Of a stretch of 12,092 nt of DNA, positions 6,525 through 12,092 are shown one piece after another; position 1 is the stretch's first letter, and every line of letters begins with the position of its first letter. Below the pieces are notes generated by a model that saw only the letters and a program-made list of their open reading frames with translations, was not told the DNA's origin and made no database searches. The stretch covers positions 76,676-88,767 of the forward strand of contig MU657292.1 in assembly GCA_026770575.1 (NCBI GenBank). Reading direction: 5' to 3'. The stretch is from Pelagophyceae sp. CCMP2097. Its lineage: Eukaryota; Sar; Pelagophyceae. Made by a program: the position numbers and the translations under genes.

Positions 6525-8290
6525 ATGCGGGTGGCGCTGGCCGCGTGCTGCGTCGCGGCCGCGGCCGCCGGCGGCGCGGAGCCGGCGGAGGCGGCGAAGG
6601 CAAAGGCAAAAGCAGAGTCGGCGCAGACGTGGGCGAAGTGCGCGTCGCTGCGCCTGCCCGTGGCCTGGGTCGTCGAGCCAGACGTTCCGGCCGACGCCAA
6701 CGCCTCTGGCAAGTGCCGGTTTGAGTGGCCGTCGGAGTGCGAAGACGTCCTCAAGCACTTTGGCGGAGACGGGGACGTGGGCGATCTGCTGGCCGCGTCG
6801 CATGTCGTGCTCCTGGGCAACTCCATCGTCAGGATGCTTGCTTTAACGCTCCACGAGATGATGCGGCGGCCTTTGGAGGCGGCGGCCGTCGATTCTTGGG
6901 ACGTTGGGGGGCATTCATTGCCGGACATTAACGAAGCGCTCTGGCCCAAGCACGGCGCCGCGGCGGTCGTCTTCGACTTACGCGTCGACGTTGCCGCGCA
7001 GGCAAAGGCCACCGCCGCCGCCCAGGCAAAGGCCGATGCAAAGGCGCTCGCCGCCACCGCCGCAAGCGCAAACACCACGAAGACCGCGCTGGCCGCGCGG
7101 GCCGACGTTTCGCGAGCGAGCGAGGCCGAGTCGAAGAAGAAGAAGAAGAAGAAGTCCGCCGAGGAGGCGAGCACGGGCAGTCGGCGGCTGAGGATTGGCG
7201 AAGAAGCGCCCGACGAGGCATTGCGCGACGGCGGAGCCGTTCCTCGCGACGGCGGCGCGCCCGCGCACAAGTACCATCGGCCGCCCACGGCGGGCGCGCC
7301 GCATTTCGAGGCGGCGGTGCGCGACGTGCCTTTCAAGCGCGTCTGCAAGCGCACAAAATGTACGCACCAACGCATTGATCCGTGGAGTCTACCTTTTTCC
7401 CATCGCATCGAAGACGGATGCCCCAAGAGATGGGCGTGTTGGGGGTCTGACGCGATTGCGTAGGCGTCGAGCCGAATGCGACGTTTGCGGAATGCCTTGA
7501 TTTCTGCTGCTTCGAGAAGAACTTGAAGCTCCCCGGCCGCGGCGGCCGCGCGGCCCGACAACTGCGCAACCCCGGGGCGCGCGACTTTTCGGCGGTGTCG
7601 TACGCGTTTACGTCTACACCGTCCGAGGAAGCGTTGCACGGAGCATTACACGATTGGGCCTCACATAAATGCGCTCGGTATTTCTCTCCAGAGTTTATGC
7701 TCCTGCAGCAGACTCACGGCCTGCTGCCCGAGCTGAAAAAGTTGCTTGGGGCGATCAACGCGACGCGGCATAAAAGGCCGGCGGCGAGGATGACAACGTT
7801 TCTGGTTTTGACGCAGACCGAGGTCGCACCCAATACGTCATCCCGCGCCCAAGTCGCGTCGCGCTACTACGCCTCGCATGCCGACTTGTTGGCCTACGAG
7901 CTTGCCGCGGAGAAAGAGGTGGCGAGGTACGACGGCGTCGTTTTAGTTCCCGTCTCGGCGGGGACGGTGGCTGGCATCGAGGCCGGCGCTTTACGGCACG
8001 AGGCTGGCAACAGCTGGCATTTCCTCGACGCGGGGCGGTACTACCTCGCGCACGCCGTGCTCAACGCCATGCGCTTGGACCGCGCTCGACGGAAGCTGAA
8101 GCACGGGGCAGACGACGAGTTTGACGACGAAGCGCCTTTGGAAACTTTAGCGAAGAAGAAGCAACCGACGAAAAAGGCGCACGACATTCGGCGCACGACC
8201 GACGGCCCTCGGCGCCCGGCGAATGAAGGCCCTCGGCGCCCGCAGAGACAGACGAAACACATTTTGATGAATAATACACACAAAAGTTAA
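6525..8290 (+). CDS. Secreted SGNH/PC-esterase-like protein, two exons (tentative family)
   Basis: Model: exons 6525-7359 and 7464-8290, 553 residues. The start is the first ATG after an in-frame stop at 6309 and gives a classic signal peptide (MRVALAACCVAAAAAGGAEP, cleavage likely near residue 19-23). GNSIVR at 98-103 after hydrophobic VVLL resembles block I (GDSxxR) of SGNH/PC-esterase proteins. Near the C terminus, VVLVPV and then NSWHFLDAGRYYL (His about 464) resembles the catalytic D/H block. Asn stands where Asp is usual in both motifs, so activity is doubtful. An Ala/Lys linker (about 155-210, with seven Lys from an AAG repeat) splits the domain. Spliced cysteines (CVEPNATFAECLDFCC) suit an extracellular protein. 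The tail is basic. The gene is surely real; the family is a guess from motifs. It converges on the minus-strand ankyrin gene. Confidence 0.75.
7133..7154 (+). repeat. (GAA)n microsatellite encoding poly-Lys
   Basis: Seven AAG codons in a row lie in the linker of the SGNH-like protein. The tract is prone to length change in whole codons. Confidence 0.9.
7360..7463 (+). other. Intron of the SGNH-like gene (104 nt, GTACGC...GCGTAG)
   Basis: The donor T|GTACGC and acceptor GCGTAG join frame 0 to frame 2 through a split Cys codon. CTGAC at 7447-7451 is a good branch-site match about 13 nt before the acceptor. The donor starts GTACG, as in intron 1 of the HPR gene. Without splicing, the frame ends at this same TAG. 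Confidence 0.9.
8204..8242 (+). repeat. 15-bp direct repeat in the 3' coding end
   Basis: GGCCCTCGGCGCCCG occurs at 8204-8218 and 8228-8242, in phase, and encodes GPRRP twice in the basic tail of the SGNH-like protein. Confidence 0.85.
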
Positions 8291-8304
8291 CATAGACACA
8301 AAAG

Positions 8305-10665
8305 TCAGCGCCGCAGCACCGTGCGGCCGTGCTGCGAGAGCATGTGCGGCGTGTTGCTGTGGAACCTTTGAAAGCGCGGGGCGTTTCCGATTTGCTGCAT
8401 CGGCAGGCCCGTCTCCGCCGAGTTCAAACCTCTGCTCTCCAACGACGATCTGAGGAGCCCAGCGCAAAATCGAAAGTCGCGCGCCGCCGCTAAAGTGAGG
8501 AGATTGTGCGGCTCCGCGTCGGGCCGGTGCGCTGCGTTTCGGCCAAATGCGTCGGCGCCGACGGCTGCCAGCGCTTTTACAAAAGGGAGCGCAGAATCTT
8601 CCGTCGCAGAATCCCGCAAGGCCTCAAATGCCCTTTGCCAAACATTCGTCGAATCGCCCGCTTGCGATTCTGGAAAAGGCCGCGTTTCGCAACAGACGTC
8701 GAAACCGAATGCTCGCGCCTGCCCAGCGTCCAACATGTTTCGAGGCTGCTTTGCCAGCAGCATGGGCGCGGAACAGCCGTCGAGGTCCGTCAACGACATC
8801 GACGCGCCGAACTCGCGCAAAGCGGCCAGCGTCTCAATCTTGCCTCGAGAAGCGGCTAAATGAGCGAGCGCTCGACCCGCGTCGCGCCCGTATCCGTCCA
8901 AACGTTTTTTGTCCAAATTAAGGCGATGATGCTCCACGGCGAAGAACGCTGAGACCGCTCGAAGCGAGACGCCGTCGGGCGCGTCGCGGACCTCGTCCCA
9001 TACGGCCTCCCACGTCGGCTGGAGGCCAACCGACGCACCTGGCAAAGAGTGCTCCAGGGCTCGCCGCATGCCGCCGCCGCCTTGCATCCTGCGGCAATTC
9101 ATCTCGCCCGTGCCCGCGGCCTTTGGGCCTTGAGCCTTGAAGCCGTGACCGTCGAGGCCGCGGCCCTGCACAGCCGACGACGAAGGTGCGTCCCAAGGGA
9201 AGAAGCCAGGGGCGTCGGCCACAGCGGTGCCACGTGCGGAAGTGCCGCGTGCATCTGCGTCGGCTCCGATAACGTGTGTGGCGGCGTGTGCGGCGGCGTG
9301 TGCGGCGGCGGCGTCGTGCTGTTCGATGGCGGCGACGCATCTTCTGTGCCCTTTAACAGTCGCTAAAGAGAGCGCCGTCTCCTCGTCCGCGCGTCGATGC
9401 GCCGGCAGCGCCGCCGACCGCGCGTCCGCGCCGGCGCCGAGGAGGAGGGCGGTGCAGAGGGGTTTATTGCGAGCGCAGGCGAGATGGAGTAGAGTGAAAC
9501 CCGTTGTCGAGCCGCAAAAGTCGAACCACTCCCTCGTTTCTAACCTCTTCCTTCCAGTCAGCGCGTTCCTACCGCCCTGCCGCTGCGCAGAAGCCGGCGA
9601 CGACTTCGCCGCCACAAGGGCGGCGCGCACCGTCGCCCAGCGCTGTTTTTGTTGCAAGCCGCCGGCACCGGCCTTTTGGCCGCTGCCGTCACCGGCGCCG
9701 CCTTCGTCCGCCGCTTTTGTGTTGGCCCGCGCCGTTCTTTGGCGGTCGACGGACAAGTGCATCATCTCCTCCTCGGCCTTTTGAATCTCGGCGTCTCTCG
9801 GGACCACGCGGCCGTCGTCTCCGATGGAGTCGAGAAGCAAGAGCTGCGACAGTATGGCAGCAGCGTCCTCGTCCGCCGCGTCTCGGATCGCGGCCCAGGC
9901 GTCCGTCCAGCTCGGCAGGATGCGCGGCTGGGCGTTTGCGGGGGTGCTTTGCAAGAGATTGAACGTTTCGTTTGATGGATGCGAGTCTCTGAACAAATGC
10001 GCCACGTCCACCGCCGAGTCTCCAGCGGCGTTGACCGCATTCGCGTCGGCGCCGTTTTGAAGAAGCAGCGCGACGGTCCTTGGTAAGCCGCGAGCGGCGG
10101 CGATGTGGAGGAGATGGTTGCCGGCGGTGGTGAAAAGCCCGGACACTTCAGCTTGACACCCAGCCCGATTGACAAAGTAACTTCGCGACGGCGCCATCCC
10201 GACGGGCACGGGCGGCTGGCCGCGCCGGCGCGAGTGACCGAGGCCGAGGCGTTGGGCGGCGTCGTTTTCGCATCGTAAGGCTGGAGACGGAGCGGAAGAC
10301 CAGGGCATGTCGATGATTTTTCCAATGTCGCCCTTTTTGCTCACGAGCCTCTCCACCGCGCTCCACGCTTCGGCGTCGGCTGCGGCGGTGACGGTCCGCA
10401 CGCAGTCGAGCCACTCGGCTGGGTGGGCATGCTCATCTCGGACGTTTTGCATGAACTCCATACCTAATTCGACGGGTCCAACCGCATACGCCTTTGACTG
10501 GTCAAAATCCCCAATCCACCGCGGATCGGTTTGAAAACTATTCCTTCTCGCAAACACGGGGCGGCCTCTGAAACCCGCCGACTGATTCGGAGGCCCGGCG
10601 GGGCGGACGCGCCCTCTTATTTGGCTATTCGTCGTCATCTCCGCTACTGTTGGGTCGAAACCCAT
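8305..10665 (-). CDS. Ankyrin-repeat protein with repeated Trp-helix modules (786 aa)
   Basis: One open frame of 786 codons with no intron needed. TAG lies directly before the ATG at 10665; an alternative start is Met10 (10638). Ankyrin-type repeats are at about 182-232 (HLLHIAAARG, LLLQNGADANA), 388-456 (TLLHLACARN, LLLGAGADA), 597-640 (ALAHLAASRG) and 719-747 (NLLTLAAARD). A second motif alternates with them: a helix with Trp, then Ala, then hydrophobic-Arg-Asp-Ala, at about 84, 252-264, 342-354, 551-562 and 675-687 (for example WTDAWAAIRDAADEDAA). Low-complexity Ala/His and Gly tracts fill the linkers. No signal peptide or membrane segment is seen. Ankyrin repeats bind proteins; the partner is unknown. 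The stop is 14 bp from that of the convergent gene. Confidence 0.85.
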   Translation of the reverse strand: MGFDPTVAEMTTNSQIRGRVRPAGPPNQSAGFRGRPVFARRNSFQTDPRWIGDFDQSKAYAVGPVELGMEFMQNVRDEHAHPAEWLDCVRTVTAAADAEAWSAVERLVSKKGDIGKIIDMPWSSAPSPALRCENDAAQRLGLGHSRRRGQPPVPVGMAPSRSYFVNRAGCQAEVSGLFTTAGNHLLHIAAARGLPRTVALLLQNGADANAVNAAGDSAVDVAHLFRDSHPSNETFNLLQSTPANAQPRILPSWTDAWAAIRDAADEDAAAILSQLLLLDSIGDDGRVVPRDAEIQKAEEEMMHLSVDRQRTARANTKAADEGGAGDGSGQKAGAGGLQQKQRWATVRAALVAAKSSPASAQRQGGRNALTGRKRLETREWFDFCGSTTGFTLLHLACARNKPLCTALLLGAGADARSAALPAHRRADEETALSLATVKGHRRCVAAIEQHDAAAAHAAAHAATHVIGADADARGTSARGTAVADAPGFFPWDAPSSSAVQGRGLDGHGFKAQGPKAAGTGEMNCRRMQGGGGMRRALEHSLPGASVGLQPTWEAVWDEVRDAPDGVSLRAVSAFFAVEHHRLNLDKKRLDGYGRDAGRALAHLAASRGKIETLAALREFGASMSLTDLDGCSAPMLLAKQPRNMLDAGQARAFGFDVCCETRPFPESQAGDSTNVWQRAFEALRDSATEDSALPFVKALAAVGADAFGRNAAHRPDAEPHNLLTLAAARDFRFCAGLLRSSLESRGLNSAETGLPMQQIGNAPRFQRFHSNTPHMLSQHGRTVLRR

Positions 10666-11131
10666 CTACACAGATGGGTCGAAACACAGCTCGAGCCGGT
10701 ATGGAAACGCACCTTTGAATGGCGGCGAGCGCCGAAGAAGCACGGGCAGGCCAGCCGGGGAAGCCTTTGCCCACAAGCCTTTGCGCGCCGGGCCTTGGAG
10801 CCTTGGCCCGGCGCGGCCTTTCGCGGCCGGCGGCGGCTGCGGCCTGCAGCGAGGCGTCGCCCGGCGCCGGGCGAGTCAAGACTCAAGTGGCCAGTCGCCG
10901 TCTTTGATCTGCACAATGCAAATTTCGGTGGATAACGCAATCCGAAATTGACCCTGCCAAATTTTCGAGGTTGGACCGATTTATTTGGCGCGGAACAACT
11001 CGTCTCAGAGCCTGTTATAGACGTCGCCCGTCCTCGTGCGCACAGCTGCGTCGCCGCCCGTCCTCGTGTACACTCGCGTGCGCCGCCGTTTGTCCTCGCA
11101 GCCACCGCCTGTCCTCGCGTGCACTAAGAAC
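10666..11131. promoter_or_regulatory. Divergent intergenic region between two ankyrin genes, hairpin-rich
   Basis: There are 466 bp between head-to-head start codons. Perfect hairpins: ACCCATCT/AGATGGGT at 10660-10679 (8 bp, loop ACAC), overlapping the minus start codon; CGCGCCGGGCC/GGCCCGGCGCG at 10784-10815 (11 bp, 10-nt loop); AATTTCGG/CCGAAATT at 10921-10949 (8 bp, 13-nt loop). GGGTCGAAAC occurs at 10652-10661 and 10676-10685. No TATA box is seen. A minus frame (10644-11105) crosses it but shows no protein character. Confidence 0.55.
11024..11125 (+). repeat. Degenerate CGCCCGTCCTCGTG tandem repeat upstream of the ankyrin gene
   Basis: Four imperfect copies of a ~25-nt unit with the core CCGYCYGTCCTCG-CACTCGCG run up to 7 nt before the ATG of the plus-strand ankyrin gene, so they lie in its 5' UTR or core promoter. 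Confidence 0.6.
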
Positions 11132-11728
11132 ATGTCGGATGGTGAGCTGTCGCTGCTGTTCGTCGCGCCCCGGCTAGGCCGCGTCGTTTCCGTCCGGGCG
11201 CTCGCCGCTGGCGGCGCCGTCGTCGAGGCGCCCACGGGACGGACGCCTCGGCGGCCCCCGGGGCGGGCGCCTCTGCGGTCTGCGGCCGTCCGCGGCCACG
11301 CGGGCGTCGTCCGGGCGCTGATCGACGCGCGGGCCGCTTTGAATCAAGCCATGCACGCCGGAGCGTCGCAAAAGGTGTTCGCCGCGCAGGAGGCCCTCAT
11401 CGCGGCGCGAAACGATCTAGACCTGGCCGCGGACGAAGGGGCGACGCCGTTATTTATGGCCACGCAGGAGGGCCACTCGGGTGCCGTCCAGGCGCTCATC
11501 GACGCGGGGGCCGATCTGAACCTAGCGGTGGAGGACGGCCCGGGGGCGACGCAGTTGCTTACCGCCGCGCACGAGATTATTGGAGTGCAAAACAGAAGGA
11601 AAAGTAGCTTGGGCGCCATCCAGGCGCTCATCGACGCACGGGTCGATCTAGCGGCGGAGGGCGGCCCGGGGGGGGCGCAGTTGCTCATCGCCGCGCACGA
11701 GATTATTGGAGTGCACAACAGAAGAAGT

Positions 11729-11759
<31 letters not shown>

Positions 11760-12092
11760 GCAGTTTGGGCGGCGTCCAGCCTGAGGCGCTCATCGACACG
11801 CGAGCCGATTTGAACTTCGCGGATGACACTGGAGCGACGCCGTTGATTATCGCCGCGCGCGAGGGCAACTTGGGCGCCGTCCAGGGGCTCATCGACGCGA
11901 TGGTCGATTTGAACCAGGCGACGGATGCCGGGGCGACGCCATTGTTCGTCGCCACGCAGGAGGGCCACTTGAACATCGTCCAGGCGCTCATCGGCGCGCG
12001 GGCCGATTTGAACAAGGCGATGAATGACGGGGCGACGCCCTTGATTATTGCCGCGCAGGAGGGCCACGCGGACGTCGTCCAGGCGCTCATCG
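11132..12092 (+). CDS. Ankyrin-repeat protein, 3' end beyond the window (320 codons seen)
   Basis: The frame is open from 11021 (after TAG at 11018), with its first ATG at 11132, and runs uninterrupted to the window end, so the gene is partial at its 3' side. After a Pro/Arg/Ala-rich start, repeats follow the pattern GATPLFxAxQEGHxxxVQALIDAxADLN, a typical ankyrin unit of about 33-35 residues. About eight are visible, several nearly identical, with conserved GATPL codons (GGGGCGACGCC), pointing to recent tandem growth. One repeat is shortened (FAAQEALIAARNDLD). Two carry an insertion HEIIGV-NRR in place of the EGH turn, one of them with nine Arg from an AGA microsatellite. The minus strand across this region is also open but is only the complement of these repeats. 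The gene is head to head with the other ankyrin gene but not similar to it in detail. Confidence 0.85.
11729..11755 (+). repeat. (AGA)9 microsatellite encoding nine Arg
   Basis: Nine AGA codons flanked by AGT codons lie within an inserted loop of an ankyrin repeat. AGA is rare in the rest of this gene, which uses CGN, so the tract grew as DNA rather than by selection for Arg codons. Confidence 0.9.

Noticed and set aside
6266..7639. Minus-strand open frame of 457 codons
   Set aside because: It is opposite the plus-strand gene, which has a signal peptide, a motif-bearing domain and a well-formed intron. The minus product is Ala/Ser/Arg low-complexity with poly-Phe from the poly-Lys repeat.
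6525..8290. Frameshifted pseudogene instead of a spliced SGNH-like gene
   Set aside because: The two frames join exactly by a GT-AG intron with a CTGAC branch site, and both halves keep coding character up to the junction.
11344..12090. Minus-strand frame with poly-Leu that could suggest a membrane protein
   Set aside because: The poly-Leu is the reverse complement of the AGA repeat, and the regular pattern is the complement of the ankyrin repeats on the plus strand.

Overview
The window looks like nuclear DNA of a eukaryotic microalga or another plastid-bearing protist. My best guess is a GC-rich stramenopile of the pelagophyte kind, but nothing here proves the lineage. The reasons are: open reading frames that join only across short GT...AG introns (70, 104 and 163 nt), a long heptatricopeptide-repeat (HPR) protein with an RNA-binding domain, two ankyrin-repeat genes, a secreted protein with a clear signal peptide, GC-rich coding DNA beside AT-richer intergenic DNA, and no bacterial-style operon or ribosome binding sites.

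Layout. Positions 1-2416 hold no convincing gene. This stretch contains two candidate non-autonomous DNA transposons with terminal inverted repeats (365-748 and 751-1773). Each is flanked by TA, and they share the TA at 749-750. Several hairpins, an A-rich tract and two Pol III B-box-like motifs lie inside or beside them. A GC-rich stretch of unknown role follows (1776-2416). Positions 2417-6176 (minus strand) are one gene in four exons: an N-terminal targeting-like segment, one RRM, then about 16 HPR repeats of about 37 residues. Its second intron (about 860 nt) is made of a degenerate 14-bp minisatellite with a 295-bp higher-order repeat, plus a short TTAGGG telomere-like tract next to the 3' splice site.

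A 348-bp intergenic region separates this gene from a divergent plus-strand gene (6525-8290) of two exons. It encodes a secreted protein that resembles SGNH/PC-esterase proteins. That gene converges on an ankyrin gene on the minus strand (8305-10665); the two stop codons are 14 bp apart, so the 3' ends must overlap. The ankyrin gene is head to head with a second ankyrin gene (11132 to beyond the window end, plus strand), separated by 466 bp of hairpin-rich DNA.

How they work together: the four genes do not form an obvious pathway. The HPR/RRM protein probably acts on organellar RNA, the ankyrin proteins on unknown partners, and the SGNH-like protein in the secretory route or outside the cell. 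The most unusual part is the HPR gene's second intron. Its boundaries and repeat register suggest that the intron arose when minisatellite and telomere-like DNA was inserted into a continuous exon.
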